In this document: in pieces, positions 25,325 to 34,865 of the stretch
How positions within the stretch are numbered: the first letter of the stretch is position 1
Layout of the letters: every line of letters starts with the position of its first letter
DNA from: Vicinamibacterales bacterium
GTDB taxonomy: Bacteria; Acidobacteriota; Vicinamibacteria; Vicinamibacterales; 2-12-FULL-66-21
Direction of reading: 5' to 3'
Assembly: GCA_035699745.1 (NCBI GenBank)
Contig: DASSPH010000005.1
Span: forward strand, 1-64,000
DNA: 64,000 nucleotides
Made by a program: the position numbers and the translations under genes
Notes under the pieces: generated by a model
Told to the model about the DNA's origin: nothing
Databases searched by the model: none
Seen by the model: the letters and a program-made list of their open reading frames with translations, nothing else

Positions 25325-25735
25325 CTACTGCAGGTTGGCGCAGTGCGAGTGCGCCGGGAAGTTCGGATCCGGAATCACCAGCGGACTGAGCACGAGGTCG
25401 ACACCCGGCCCGGCGCCGTCCGGAATCGTGAGGTCCTGTCCCGCGGACATGAACTTCGAATTCGGCACCGTCGGATCGAAGTTGAGCACGACCTTCGTCG
25501 GATCCGAGGTGTCGATCGAGGTCAGGAATCCGCTCGCCTGCAGCGCGCGCAGAAACGACGCGCTGCCGTCCATCTTGTTCTGGCCGCGCGGCGCGACCTC
25601 CTCGTCGACCGCCCGGCACAACGCGGCGATGATCTCGTGAATGCTCGCCTCCGCCTTCGCCGGGGCGGCGAGATTCACCAGCAGCACCATGCCTGCGGCG
25701 AGGATCGCCGCGACGCCAAGTCCCTTGCAGCGCAT
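25325..25735 (-). CDS. Secreted hypothetical protein
   Basis: 136 residues. ATG 25735 is preferred to an ATG 15 bp upstream because GGGAG lies just before it. A signal peptide (RCKGLGVAAILAAGMVLLVNLAAPAKA) is followed by a helical part (SIHEIIAALCRAVDEEVAPRG) and beta-like LNFDPTVPNSKFMSAGQDLTIP. Two or three cysteines may form disulfides. No family recognised; no operon partner, and the neighbours point away or towards it on the opposite strand. Confidence 0.65.
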   Translation of the reverse strand: MRCKGLGVAAILAAGMVLLVNLAAPAKAEASIHEIIAALCRAVDEEVAPRGQNKMDGSASFLRALQASGFLTSIDTSDPTKVVLNFDPTVPNSKFMSAGQDLTIPDGAGPGVDLVLSPLVIPDPNFPAHSHCANLQ

Positions 25736-25945
25736 ACGCTCTCCCTTCAATGGTCAACACCGTTCGCAGCGCGAACGCCGACGATACGCCCGCAGCGCCG
25801 GGATAGCAAGGACACAATTGCCCTGCCATTGTTTGGCACCCCCCACCGCGGTGCAGTACGATGCGCAGCCGCGCCAGCCGTGCGGCGGCGGACTGAACCA
25901 CGTCGAACGTTGTCCCTTGATGCGCCCATGGCGGGGGGAGGACCA

Positions 25946-26488
25946 ATGACAACCGTCGCGACGCTACTGCCCGAGGACTACGTCAGGAACGAGTATCAGC
26001 AGCGCGTCACCTACCTGAAAGACCACCTCACTCGAATGTGGACGCGCTTCAACTTCTTCCTGACGATCAACACCGGATTGCTGGCGGTCGCCTTCAACCT
26101 CACGGCGCCAGGGCCGCTGCTGCTGGCGGGCGCGTTCGGCCTGATCATGTGTCTGTGGTGGAATCACTTTGCCGCGACCGACAACTACCTGGTCGCGGTG
26201 TACCGATCGCAGATCGCGCATGCCCACTACCTGTTGACCGAGGCCCCGGCGTACTCCGCGCTCAGAGCGGCGCCGCTCCCGCCCGTTCTCTCGAGCTGGA
26301 CGCACACCGGCGTCGTCGTGGACCACTACTTCGATCCGGCGGATGCCACCGTCAAGCCGATTCCCAGGAACTTCTGGCAGCGCCACTCGTTCCGGATCAG
26401 CGTCACCGAGCTGGGGATCGTCGTGTCAGTGTTCTACGCGCTCGCCTGGCTCGCCTTGATGGCGCTGAAGGTGCGCTCACTCCCCTGA
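25946..26488 (+). CDS. Membrane protein, unknown function
   Basis: 180 residues from ATG 25946 behind a strong GGGGGGAGGA. An amphipathic start (EDYVRNEYQQRVTYLKDHLTRMW) leads into two close helices (FFLTINTGLLAVAFNL and LLLAGAFGLIMCLWW). A soluble loop of about 80 residues and a third helix near the C-terminus (LGIVVSVFYALAWLALMAL) follow. This pattern recalls small sensor or pore-type membrane proteins, but I cannot assign a family. Its 3' end overlaps the convergent RibD-like gene by 12 bp. Confidence 0.75.
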   Translation: MTTVATLLPEDYVRNEYQQRVTYLKDHLTRMWTRFNFFLTINTGLLAVAFNLTAPGPLLLAGAFGLIMCLWWNHFAATDNYLVAVYRSQIAHAHYLLTEAPAYSALRAAPLPPVLSSWTHTGVVVDHYFDPADATVKPIPRNFWQRHSFRISVTELGIVVSVFYALAWLALMALKVRSLP

Positions 26489-27130
26489 GCGTCTCGAGAC
26501 CACGACGTGCGTCGCGTGCGGCGTCGGCACGTGCTCCGTCACCTCGTACCCGAGCGCCGGCAGGTTGACGCCGGCCAGCAGCGGCTCGCCGCCGCCGAGC
26601 AGCACCGGCGACACGGCGAAATGCATCTCGTCGATCAACCGCGCGGCGAGGTACTGCCGGATCGTGCCGGCGCCGCCGCCAATACGGATGTCGCGGCCGC
26701 CCGCCGCCTCGCGGGCGCGCGCGAGCGCGGCTTCGATCCCGGCGGTGATGAAATGAAACACCGTTCCGCCCTTCATCTCGATCGGCGGACGCGCGTGGTG
26801 CGTGAGCACGAACACCGGCACGTGGTACGGCGGCGTCTCGCCCCACCAGCCGCGCCACGATTCGTCGGGCCACGGGCCGCGCACCGGACCGAACATGTTG
26901 CGTCCCATGATCCACGCGCCCACGTTCTCGAAGCCTCGCGCGGCGAAGTCATCGTCTGGTCCCGTGGTCCCGCCGCTCTTGCCGACGATCCGCTGAAACG
27001 TCCGCGTCGCCACGAGCCAGTCGTGAAGCGACTCGCCGTTCTTCCCGAGCGGCTCCTCGCGGGTCTGATCCGGCCCGGCGCCGTAGCCGTCCAGCGAGAT
27101 TGCAAAACTGTGTACCCGGAGCTTCGACAT
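26477..27130 (-). CDS. RibD C-terminal-domain / dihydrofolate reductase-like protein
   Basis: 217 residues. It begins LRVHSFAISLDGYGAGPDQ, has WIMGRNMFGP, then FHFITAGIEAALARAREAAGG and IGGGAGTIRQYLAARLIDEM, and SPVLLGGGEPLL. These are the nucleotide-binding and glycine-rich marks of the RibD_C/DHFR-like fold (YyaP type). Such stand-alone proteins are probably NADPH-dependent reductases of unknown substrate, not folate enzymes in most cases. It is not part of a riboflavin cluster here. Confidence 0.9.
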   Translation of the reverse strand: MSKLRVHSFAISLDGYGAGPDQTREEPLGKNGESLHDWLVATRTFQRIVGKSGGTTGPDDDFAARGFENVGAWIMGRNMFGPVRGPWPDESWRGWWGETPPYHVPVFVLTHHARPPIEMKGGTVFHFITAGIEAALARAREAAGGRDIRIGGGAGTIRQYLAARLIDEMHFAVSPVLLGGGEPLLAGVNLPALGYEVTEHVPTPHATHVVVSRRSGE

Positions 27131-27296
27131 GACGCTTCGATACTACAGGGCGGGTGACGTGTAAATCTTCCCGGATCGTCGGGCGTTCGATCGTGTCCCC
27201 GGTGCACACCCGCTGATTTCCTCGAAAAATCGCCGGCTCGACTGGCATGGCACTGGCACTGCCGGGCCTTCAGCCCCAGCGCGGAGGTTCGTCCGC

Positions 27297-29474
27297 ATGC
27301 TCAGAGCAGTGCCCCTGTCGATTCAGCTGCTCCTGACGTTCGTGGGGTTGCTGATCGGCATGGCCGCCGTGTTGACGACGTCGGCCTACACGTCGCTCGC
27401 CGCGAACCTGCGCGGCGAGGCGGTGCGGCGCGTCATCCTCGAGACCGATACGCGCGCGCAGGTGCTGTCGCGGCTGTTCCAGCAGCGGCAGCAGCACGCC
27501 GAGGCGTTCCTCGCCACGCTCGAATCGTTCTGCGCCGAATCGCCGCGGCCCGGACGGCTGTCGTGGGCGCCCGACTGCGTGCGCCCGATGCTGGACGACT
27601 TCCGCCGCGCCGAGCGCGCGCTCGGCGTGCTGCTCACCTACAAGAACCGCGCGGTGCGGCGCAGCGGCGAGCGCACCGCCGACGCCGCGCCGCCGCCCGG
27701 CGCGATGGCCGCCATCGTCCGCCAGCCGGACGGCGCGGTCGAATACCTGATGAAGGCACGACGCCGCGATCTCGCGCTGACGCTGCGATTCACCCACTAC
27801 GAGGTCGAACGCCTGTTCACCGGACGCTCGCCGGACGGGGGCGGCGCGGACGTGTTCCTGATCGACTCCGCCGGACAACTGCTCACGCCGAGCCGCACGG
27901 CATCCGATCGGCCGGCGCGCAACGCCGAACTGGTGGCGCGATGCCGCAGCGGCGCGACGCAGTTCCTCGACGTCGACGCTGCGCAGGCCAGGAGCTTCGT
28001 CAGCCTGCAGCCGCTCGCCGAACTCGGCGGCGCCTGCATCGCCGCCAGGCTCGGCTACGACGAGACGCTCGCGCCGGCGGAAAAGCTCCGCGAGGATCTC
28101 TTCCGCCGCGTCGCCTGGTTCGTCGGCGGCGGGATCGCGCTGTCGCTGATCGCCGCGCACTGGATCGCGGCGCCGATCCGGCGGCTGGCGCAGGCTGCAC
28201 GGCGCCTGCAGAGCGGACGCTTCGACGCGCGGCGCGTGTCGGGCGGTCCGTCCGAAGTCCGCGCGCTCGGCCGCGCCTTCCACGCGATGTCCCACGACCT
28301 CGAGGATCTGGTCGGCAAGGAGCAGGCGGCGCGCAGGGAAGCGGAGAAGGCCAACCGCGCCAAGGACGACTTCCTCGCCACCGTCTCGCACGAACTGCGC
28401 ACGCCGCTCAGCGCCGTGCTCGGCTGGGCGCGCCTGCTCCGCACCCACGAGGCCAAGCCCGACGAAGTGCGCCACGGACTCGCGGTGATCGAACGCAGCG
28501 CCCGCGCGCAGAACCGGCTGATCGACGATCTGCTCGACGTCTCGCGCATCGCCTCGAACAAGCTGCGCATGACGCGCGAAGCGGTCACCCTGGCGCGCGT
28601 CGTCGAATCCGCGATCGACCAAGTGCGGCCGCAGGCCGACCTCAAACAGGTCCGCCTGTCCGTCGATGTGGCGGACGCCTCGCTGGTCTACGCCGATCCG
28701 CGGCGCCTCGAGCAGGTGGTCTCGAACCTGGTGTGGAACGCGATCAAGTTCACCGAGAGCGGCGGCAGCGTGGACGTGCGCCTGCGCCGGGAGGATCGCA
28801 GCCTGGTGCTCACGGTCCGCGACACCGGCGTCGGCATCTCGGAGGCGTTCCTGCCGTACGTCTTCGAGTGGTTCCGGCAGGCCGATCCGCGCGCGCGCAG
28901 CCAGGCCGGCCTCGGCCTCGGCCTCGGCATCGTCCGCCACATCGTCCAGCTGCACGGGGGCACGGTGCGCGCCGAGAGCGCCGGCGAGGGGGAAGGCTCG
29001 ACGTTCACGGTGACGCTCCCGGTGTTCGAGCCGGCGGCCGGGGCGGCGCACGCGCCGCAGCCGCAGGACGCGCAGCCCGCGCCGATCGCGCAGCGGCTCG
29101 AATCGGCCCGCATCCTCGTCGTCGAGGATGACGACGAGGCCCGGGAGCTGCTGCGGCTGACACTCGAACGCGCCGGGGCGTGGGTCGAAACGGTGTCGTC
29201 GGCCGTCGACGCGCGCCGCGAGATGCAGAGCGATCCCCCCGACGTGCTGATCTCCGACATCCGCATGCCCGGCGAAGACGGTTACTCGTTGATCCGATCG
29301 CTGCGCAGCGCCGGGTGCGACACGCCGGCGATCGCGCTGACGGCGTTCGCCCGGCGCGAGGACGCGGACGAAGCGCGCGCCGCCGGCTTCCAGATCCACC
29401 TGCCGAAACCCATCGACGCCGGACTGCTGGTCGACGCGGTCGTGCAGCTCCTGCGAAACGATCCCGTGCACTAG
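27297..29474 (+). CDS. Hybrid sensor histidine kinase with receiver domain
   Basis: 725 residues. Helix 1 (8-30) and helix 2 (about 272-292) enclose a roughly 240-residue periplasmic sensor without a recognisable name. HAMP (about 292-345) is followed by HisKA with H365 in SHELRTPLSAVLGW. The ATPase part has NLVWNAIKFTESGGS, DTGVGISEAFLPYVFEWF and GLGLGLGIVRHIV. The C-terminal receiver carries VVEDDDEA and phospho-acceptor D654 in ISDIRMPGEDGY. The receiver ends the protein, so signal passes on to an unseen histidine phosphotransfer protein or is used for self-control. A STAS gene and sigma operon A follow on the same strand, a possible but unproven output. Confidence 0.93.
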   Translation: MLRAVPLSIQLLLTFVGLLIGMAAVLTTSAYTSLAANLRGEAVRRVILETDTRAQVLSRLFQQRQQHAEAFLATLESFCAESPRPGRLSWAPDCVRPMLDDFRRAERALGVLLTYKNRAVRRSGERTADAAPPPGAMAAIVRQPDGAVEYLMKARRRDLALTLRFTHYEVERLFTGRSPDGGGADVFLIDSAGQLLTPSRTASDRPARNAELVARCRSGATQFLDVDAAQARSFVSLQPLAELGGACIAARLGYDETLAPAEKLREDLFRRVAWFVGGGIALSLIAAHWIAAPIRRLAQAARRLQSGRFDARRVSGGPSEVRALGRAFHAMSHDLEDLVGKEQAARREAEKANRAKDDFLATVSHELRTPLSAVLGWARLLRTHEAKPDEVRHGLAVIERSARAQNRLIDDLLDVSRIASNKLRMTREAVTLARVVESAIDQVRPQADLKQVRLSVDVADASLVYADPRRLEQVVSNLVWNAIKFTESGGSVDVRLRREDRSLVLTVRDTGVGISEAFLPYVFEWFRQADPRARSQAGLGLGLGIVRHIVQLHGGTVRAESAGEGEGSTFTVTLPVFEPAAGAAHAPQPQDAQPAPIAQRLESARILVVEDDDEARELLRLTLERAGAWVETVSSAVDARREMQSDPPDVLISDIRMPGEDGYSLIRSLRSAGCDTPAIALTAFARREDADEARAAGFQIHLPKPIDAGLLVDAVVQLLRNDPVH

Positions 29475-29646
29475 GGACGCTTCGCTCGCCGCCGGGCAAC
29501 TGTTAGCTCAACTGTTTCGGTGACCTCGCCGCGTCGCCCCGCAGTGTTCCACTCCGTGACGCGCGGGGCCGCGGCGGTCTGCAGCGTCCCCTGCGGGCGT
29601 ATACTGCGCGAACACCCCGCCTGCGAGGTGCGAAAGAAGGTGCTGC

Positions 29647-30012
29647 ATGCTGGCGCCCCTGCGCATCAACGAACGGCCCGTCGGCGACACGCGGCTTCTC
29701 GAACTCTCCGGACATCTGGTGTTCGATGAAGGGGATCAGATCCTGCGCGATCGGGTTCACGCGCTGGTCGACGAAGGCTCGCGGCGTATTCTTCTCGATC
29801 TGCACGACGTCACCTACGTCGACAGCGGCGGCATCGGTGCCGTGGTGGAGATGTATCTGCATTTACAGCGCGTCGGCGGCCGGCTTGCGCTGATGCGGCC
29901 CGGCCCGTGCGCGCGGCGCGTGCTGCAGATCACGCACCTGGCATCCGCGCTGGACGTGTTCGAAGACGAGGAAAGCGCCATTCGCGGCATTCACATGCCT
30001 GCCACGCACTGA
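29647..30012 (+). CDS. STAS-domain anti-anti-sigma-like protein
   Basis: 121 residues; AAGAAGG precedes ATG 29647. The core is STAS: GDTRLLELSGHLVFDEG, RRILLDLHDVTYVDSGGIGAVV with S60 at the phosphorylation position, and RVLQITHLASALDVFEDEESA. Known members bind anti-sigma kinases and are switched by serine phosphorylation. It lies 95 bp before the sigma gene of locus A on the same strand. A second STAS gene lies next to locus B, so the pairing is repeated within the window. Confidence 0.92.
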   Translation: MLAPLRINERPVGDTRLLELSGHLVFDEGDQILRDRVHALVDEGSRRILLDLHDVTYVDSGGIGAVVEMYLHLQRVGGRLALMRPGPCARRVLQITHLASALDVFEDEESAIRGIHMPATH

Positions 30013-30106
30013 AGCCGCGGAACGCCCGTTCCGTCGCGCGGCATCGGGCGCCGACCGGCGCGCTTGCGTCCGGGTTGCGCCAACCAGATAATCTCCTGCC
30101 ATATCC

Positions 30107-30934
30107 GTGGATTACGAACGGCTCCTGGTCGACAACCTGCCGCTCGTGGACGGCGTCGTTCACACGATTGCCCGGCGCTACCGGCTCTCGGCCGACGAGG
30201 CAGACGACCTGTCGTCCTCCGTGCGGCTGAAGCTGCTCGAGAACGACTACGAGGTGCTGCGCAGGTTCGAAGGGCGCAGCCAGCTGCGCACCTACCTGAT
30301 TACCGTGGTGCAGCGCATGTTCCTGGACGAGCGCAACGCGCGGTGGGGCAAATGGCGGCCGTCCGCCCAGGCGAGCCGCCTCGGCCCGATCGCGATGCTG
30401 CTCGACCAGCTGACCACGCGCGACAACCTGACGTTCGACGAGGCGGTGGAATCGATCGCGGCGCGCTACGGCGACGCCGTCTCGCGCGCGCAGCTCGAGG
30501 GGATGCTGGCGCAGCTTCCGGCGCGCTGCGGTCGGCGGTTCGTCGGCGACGCCGCGCTGGAAGACATGGCGGCGCCTGCCGCGGGCCCGGACGCCGTCCT
30601 CGACGGAATCGATCGCGAGCGGTCGGGCGATCGCATCGAGCGCGCGTTGTCGGCCGTGATCGCGCCGCTCGGGGACGAAGACAAGGTGATCCTGAGACTC
30701 CGCTTCTGCCAGAACATGAAGCTGGCGCGGATCGCGGAGCTGCTGGCGCTGGCGCCGAAGCCCTTCTACAGACGGGTCGACGACCTGATGCGGATGCTGC
30801 GTAAAGCGCTGCAGGCGCAGGGCGTAAGCGAACGGGACATCGCCTCGCTGGTCGACAATCCCACGGTCGGGATTGAAGATATGCTCGGCGCCGCCGGGAC
30901 GGAAAAAACGGTGGAGCGTCCGTCCGTACCATGA
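30107..30934 (+). CDS. Sigma-70-family RNA polymerase sigma factor (locus A)
   Basis: 275 residues from GTG 30107. Region 2 is seen in LVDNLPLVDGVVHTIARRYR, EADDLSSSVRLKLL and FEGRSQLRTYLITVVQRMFLD. Region 4 lies near residues 185-240 (LGDEDKVILRLRF and MKLARIAELLALAPKPFYRR). It is longer than a typical ECF factor, with an 80-residue linker between regions 2 and 4 and a 35-residue tail, and it lacks region 1. The anti-sigma gene overlaps its stop (ATGA). It is predicted to direct transcription of this operon or of unlinked genes. No clear autoregulated promoter was identified. Confidence 0.88.
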   Translation: MDYERLLVDNLPLVDGVVHTIARRYRLSADEADDLSSSVRLKLLENDYEVLRRFEGRSQLRTYLITVVQRMFLDERNARWGKWRPSAQASRLGPIAMLLDQLTTRDNLTFDEAVESIAARYGDAVSRAQLEGMLAQLPARCGRRFVGDAALEDMAAPAAGPDAVLDGIDRERSGDRIERALSAVIAPLGDEDKVILRLRFCQNMKLARIAELLALAPKPFYRRVDDLMRMLRKALQAQGVSERDIASLVDNPTVGIEDMLGAAGTEKTVERPSVP

Positions 30935-31788
30935 AGATGCCCGCCTGCATGGACGTCGCCACGATCGCCGCGTTCGTGGACGGAACGTTGGACGCCCCGT
31001 CCCGCAGCCGGGTGGTCGCCCATCTCGCGACGTGTGCCGACTGCTCGGAGCTGGTGGCGGAAGTGGTCCGCACGGACGGCGAGCTGTCATCCGCGCCCCG
31101 AAGCGATGCCGGTCCGCGCCGCGACGCCGCAGCGCCCGCGAAGGTGCTGTGGATGCGCCGGCGCGGCCTCGCCGCGATGGGCGGGGTGCTTGCCGTGGCC
31201 GCGTCGATCGCGTTCCTGCTGCTGAACCGCGCGACCGTCGATCCACTGGTCGCGATGATCGGCAGCGAGCGGCCGACGCTGGCGCGGCCGACCGGCGGGT
31301 TCCGGCCCGGACCGGTGTCGTCGCCGCGGCGCGCGGAAGGGCGTTCGACGAATCTGCAGATCGAGGCCGAAGTGGCTCGCCGGCTCGAGCGCGCGCGCCT
31401 GACGAACTCGGCGGAGGATCTCCGGGCCGCAGGCGTTGCGCAGCTCGTGGCGCGCGACACCGCGGGCGCCGTGCAGTCGCTCGAAGCGGCGTCCCGCGGC
31501 AGTGGCGCGACGCCGCAGGTCTGGGCGGATCTCGGGGCGGCGCTGATGACGCGGTTCATCGAGCGCGGCGATCCGGACGATGCGACGCGAGCCCTCGCGG
31601 CGCTCGACGCGGCGCTCGCGCGGAACGCCTCGCTCGCCGAAGCCCGGTTCAACAAGGCGGTCCTGCTGGAGCACCTGCAGCGGCGCGACCAGGCGCTGTC
31701 CGCCTGGGGCAGATATCTCGAGCTGTCCGACGGCCAGGGGTGGCGGGACGAGGCGATCCGGCGGCGCGATGCCCTCCAGCGGCAGTAG
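30931..31788 (+). CDS. Zinc-finger anti-sigma factor with TM and TPR region (locus A)
   Basis: 285 residues. The N-terminus has the zinc anti-sigma signature H31-x3-C35-x2-C38 in AHLATCADCSEL. A membrane helix follows (about 75-95, LAAMGGVLAVAASIAFLLL). The outer part consists of TPR-like helices (LRAAGVAQLVARDTAGAVQS, NASLAEARFNKAVLLEHLQ, RDQALSAWGRYLELS). Anti-sigma factors of this kind hold the sigma factor at the membrane until cleaved or changed. The TPR part is clearly related to the N-terminal TPRs of the next gene product, the CHAT protease. It overlaps the sigma gene by 4 bp and the CHAT gene by 20 bp. Confidence 0.85.
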   Translation: MKMPACMDVATIAAFVDGTLDAPSRSRVVAHLATCADCSELVAEVVRTDGELSSAPRSDAGPRRDAAAPAKVLWMRRRGLAAMGGVLAVAASIAFLLLNRATVDPLVAMIGSERPTLARPTGGFRPGPVSSPRRAEGRSTNLQIEAEVARRLERARLTNSAEDLRAAGVAQLVARDTAGAVQSLEAASRGSGATPQVWADLGAALMTRFIERGDPDDATRALAALDAALARNASLAEARFNKAVLLEHLQRRDQALSAWGRYLELSDGQGWRDEAIRRRDALQRQ

Positions 31789-34700
31789 CCCCAATCCGCG
31801 GCGAACGGCGGCAATCGCCGGCGCGGCGTCAGCCGTTCTCGGCATCGCCGCCGGCACCGGCATCTGGCTGGCCGCCAGCATGCCCGCCTCTCCGCCGCAT
31901 CGCCTGTCCACCGCGGCGAGCGGCGGCCGCCGTGTAGATGGACGGCTCACCGGCGGTTTTTCCTACGCCCCGTTGTCTCGCACGCCCGCCGGCGGAGCCG
32001 ATGCGGCGCTGCTGGCCGTCGCGGGCGAGCTTCAGCGCGCGGCGGACGCCGATCCGACGCCGGCGAACCTCCAGGCCTACGGCGCCGCGCAGCTGCTCCT
32101 TGGCCGCCATGAGGCCGCGGTCGCCACGCTGCAGAACGCCGCGCTCGAGAGCGACGCCGCGGCCATTCACGCGGATCTCGGCGTCGCCCGGCTCGCGCTG
32201 GCGTCGACCGACAGGGCCGACGAACTGCCTCGCGCCGCCGAGGCGCTCGAACAGGCGCTGGCGGCCAACGCGAATCTTGCCGAAGCGTGGTTCACCAAGG
32301 CGATCGTCCTCGAGAAGCTGCGGATGCCCTCGCAGGCGCGGGAGGCGTGGCAGACCTACCTGAAGCTGGATCCGCGATCGCGCTGGAGCGAAGAAGCGCG
32401 CGCACGCCTCGCGGCGCTGGCGGCGCAGCAGACAACGCGATGGGAGGACATCGAGAAGGCGCTCCTCTCACCGTCCGGCGAGGATGACGGGCTCGAAGAG
32501 GCCGCCCTTCGGTATCCGGCGGACGTGCGCGACGCGATCGTCCGCAGCTATCTTCCGGCGTGGGCGGCGGCGCTGGATCCCGATGTCGAGCGCCATCACC
32601 GCCAGCGGCTCCAGCGCCTCGCCGACAAGCTCGAAGGGCAGCGGCAGGATCGTTTCTTCCGCACGGTGCTCGAGGAAATGGCCCGCATGCCGGCTGCGAC
32701 GATCGGCACGTTTCGATCGGCGGTCCTCGAGCTGGGTGAAGGGCTCGCGGCACAGGCCGCCGAACGTCCGAACGCCGAAGTCCGATCGCGCCTGGAGAGA
32801 GCCGCGGCCACGCTCCGTCGGCTCGGGTCGACGCTGGCGCTCTGGGCCGAGTTCACGGTGGCGCGGCTGGATGCGGTGACGCAGCAGCACGCGTCGCTGA
32901 TGCGCCGGGCGACCGGCGTGGTCGCGGAAGCGCGGCGGCGCGGCTTCGCCGCGCTCGAAGCGCGCGCCCGGCTGCAGCTCGGCATGACGGCGTTCACGCT
33001 CTCCCGGTGGTCCGACGCCGCCGAACACTACGACGAGGCGATCCGCCTGTGCGAGCAGACGGGGGAGGACGCGCTGGCGTCGAACGTCCATACCAACGCC
33101 GCCGTGCTCGCGCGCTTCCTGGGCAATCGCCTGGCGACGTGGCGGCATCGTGAGCAGGCGGGGCGGACGCTGCCGTTGCACCGCGCGCTGCAGGTGCACC
33201 TCTATCTCACGAGCGGCGCCGCCACCGCCGCGGTGGAAGCGCTGCCGCTCACCGCGCTCCTGTTTCAGAACGAAGTGGTCGGCAACGCGCGCACCCGGCT
33301 GCCGCCCGGTCCGCAGACCGAAGCCTTCATCGCGCGCGCGCGGATGCTCGCGCGGGTCGGACGCCACGACGCCGCGGAGCGCGACTTGAACGAGGCCTCG
33401 CGGCTGCTGAACGGGATCGCGTCGGAAGCGATGCGGCGCCGGTTCGAGCGCGCCTGGCTTCTCGGATCCGCCGAAGTGCGCGGCGCCACGGATCCGGCCA
33501 CCGCCGCGGCCGACGCCGAGCGCGCCGTTGGTCTGATCACCGCGACCAGCGAACCGGTTCGCCTCGCCGAGGCGTCGCTCCTGCAAAGCCGCGCGCTCTC
33601 CCGGCTCGGACGGCGCGACGCCGCGCGCGCCGCGGTCGAGCGCGGCCTCACGGAGTTCGAGGCGGCGCTCGGGTCGGTGGATCCGCGCGACCCATCGCGG
33701 CTCGCCGCGCTCGAGCCGGTGTGGGGCCTCTATGCGGAGGCGACGCGCCTGTCGCTGGCGCCGGGCCGCGAGGATCTGCCCGCGGCCTTCGAGATGTTCG
33801 AGCGCGGCCGCGCTCGCACGCATCTCGATCTCCGGAAGATGCAGCCGCTCGGCCTGCTCGAGGCGCGGCAGCGGCTGAAAGACGACGAAGGCATCCTGCT
33901 GCTGGATCAGTCCGCCGACGATCTCGTCACGTGGTGGATCGAGCGCGGCGCCGTGACGATCGGCCGCGCCCGGATCAGTCAGGCTGAACTCGACCAGCTC
34001 GTCACCGCACACCGGCGCAGCGTCGAGCAGAACCAGCGCCGCGCGCCGTCCTCGGCCAGGCTGTTCGAGCTCGCCATCCATCCGCACTGGCCGGCCATGC
34101 GGAAAAAGCGGGTGGCGGCCGTCATAGGAGACGGGGCCTGGAATCACGTCGCCTGGCCGGCGCTGTGGGACGCCGCGAGCGGAACCGAGATCGTCTCCGT
34201 CCTCTCGTTGATCAGCGCGCCGAGCGCCACCGTCGCGTTGAGCCGATCGGGAAAGCAGCTCGAACGCGGGACGGCGCTGATCGTCTCCGCCGCCGTAGCG
34301 GACGGCAGCCTTCCGCTGCCCGGCGCGCGCGCGGAAGCCCGGGAGATCGCCGCCGTCTACGCGCGTTCGGTGCTGCTCGATTCGGCGGCCGCAACGCCGG
34401 CGCGCGTCCTCGAGCTGGCGCCGCGGGCCGACGTGCTGCACGTGTCGAGCCACGCCAACAGCGTCGCGCCGTATCCGCAGCTCGCGCACCTGCTGCTGGC
34501 CGGGCCGTCGGGCGCCGACCGCCTGTTCGTCGGCGACATCACCGCCGTGGACCTCTCGTCCGTGCGGCTGGTCGTCCTCGCCGCGTGCGCCACCGCCGGC
34601 CGCAGCGCGGTCCGCGGCGAAGGCAGCGTCGGCGTGGCGTGGGCATTCCTGACCGCCGGCGCCGGATCCGTGATCGCGACGCTGCAGGACGTCGACGACG

Positions 34701-34852
34701 ATGCGGCGCGGCGGTTCTTTCCGGAGGTCCATCGGCGTATCGCGGCGGGGCGCTCGCCGGCGGAGGCGCTGCACGCGGTGCAGCGCGAATGGGCGCAGGG
34801 CGGACAGCCGCCGGGGATGTGGGCGAACGTTGCGGTTCTCGGGTCTCTATGA
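31769..34852 (+). CDS. Membrane-anchored TPR-CHAT caspase-like protease (locus A)
   Basis: 1027 residues from ATG 31769 inside the end of the anti-sigma gene. A membrane helix (about 11-36) is followed by TPRs (about 70-220 and 380-650) and a C-terminal CHAT domain from about 720. The catalytic dyad is present: H895 in VLHVSSHANS and C940 in VVLAACATAGRS, with GSVGVAWAFLTAGAGSVIATL behind it. CHAT proteases are caspase relatives; TPR-CHAT Csx29 of type III-E CRISPR cleaves Csx30, which restrains an ECF sigma factor. Here a TPR-CHAT protease is encoded directly beside a sigma factor and a TPR-bearing anti-sigma factor, so the anti-sigma protein is a natural candidate substrate (inference). Confidence 0.92.
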   Translation: MPSSGSSPNPRRTAAIAGAASAVLGIAAGTGIWLAASMPASPPHRLSTAASGGRRVDGRLTGGFSYAPLSRTPAGGADAALLAVAGELQRAADADPTPANLQAYGAAQLLLGRHEAAVATLQNAALESDAAAIHADLGVARLALASTDRADELPRAAEALEQALAANANLAEAWFTKAIVLEKLRMPSQAREAWQTYLKLDPRSRWSEEARARLAALAAQQTTRWEDIEKALLSPSGEDDGLEEAALRYPADVRDAIVRSYLPAWAAALDPDVERHHRQRLQRLADKLEGQRQDRFFRTVLEEMARMPAATIGTFRSAVLELGEGLAAQAAERPNAEVRSRLERAAATLRRLGSTLALWAEFTVARLDAVTQQHASLMRRATGVVAEARRRGFAALEARARLQLGMTAFTLSRWSDAAEHYDEAIRLCEQTGEDALASNVHTNAAVLARFLGNRLATWRHREQAGRTLPLHRALQVHLYLTSGAATAAVEALPLTALLFQNEVVGNARTRLPPGPQTEAFIARARMLARVGRHDAAERDLNEASRLLNGIASEAMRRRFERAWLLGSAEVRGATDPATAAADAERAVGLITATSEPVRLAEASLLQSRALSRLGRRDAARAAVERGLTEFEAALGSVDPRDPSRLAALEPVWGLYAEATRLSLAPGREDLPAAFEMFERGRARTHLDLRKMQPLGLLEARQRLKDDEGILLLDQSADDLVTWWIERGAVTIGRARISQAELDQLVTAHRRSVEQNQRRAPSSARLFELAIHPHWPAMRKKRVAAVIGDGAWNHVAWPALWDAASGTEIVSVLSLISAPSATVALSRSGKQLERGTALIVSAAVADGSLPLPGARAEAREIAAVYARSVLLDSAAATPARVLELAPRADVLHVSSHANSVAPYPQLAHLLLAGPSGADRLFVGDITAVDLSSVRLVVLAACATAGRSAVRGEGSVGVAWAFLTAGAGSVIATLQDVDDDAARRFFPEVHRRIAAGRSPAEALHAVQREWAQGGQPPGMWANVAVLGSL

Positions 34853-34865
34853 GCAGGAGTTGAGC

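Noticed and set aside
27270-29471. 733-codon minus-strand frame
   Set aside because: Antisense to the hybrid histidine kinase, whose domains are unmistakable; Arg/His-rich composition.
30107-34852. Type III-E CRISPR (craspase) locus
   Set aside because: The CHAT protease and sigma pairing recalls it, but no Cas7-11, repeat array or Cas1/2 gene is present. Only the regulatory logic is compared.
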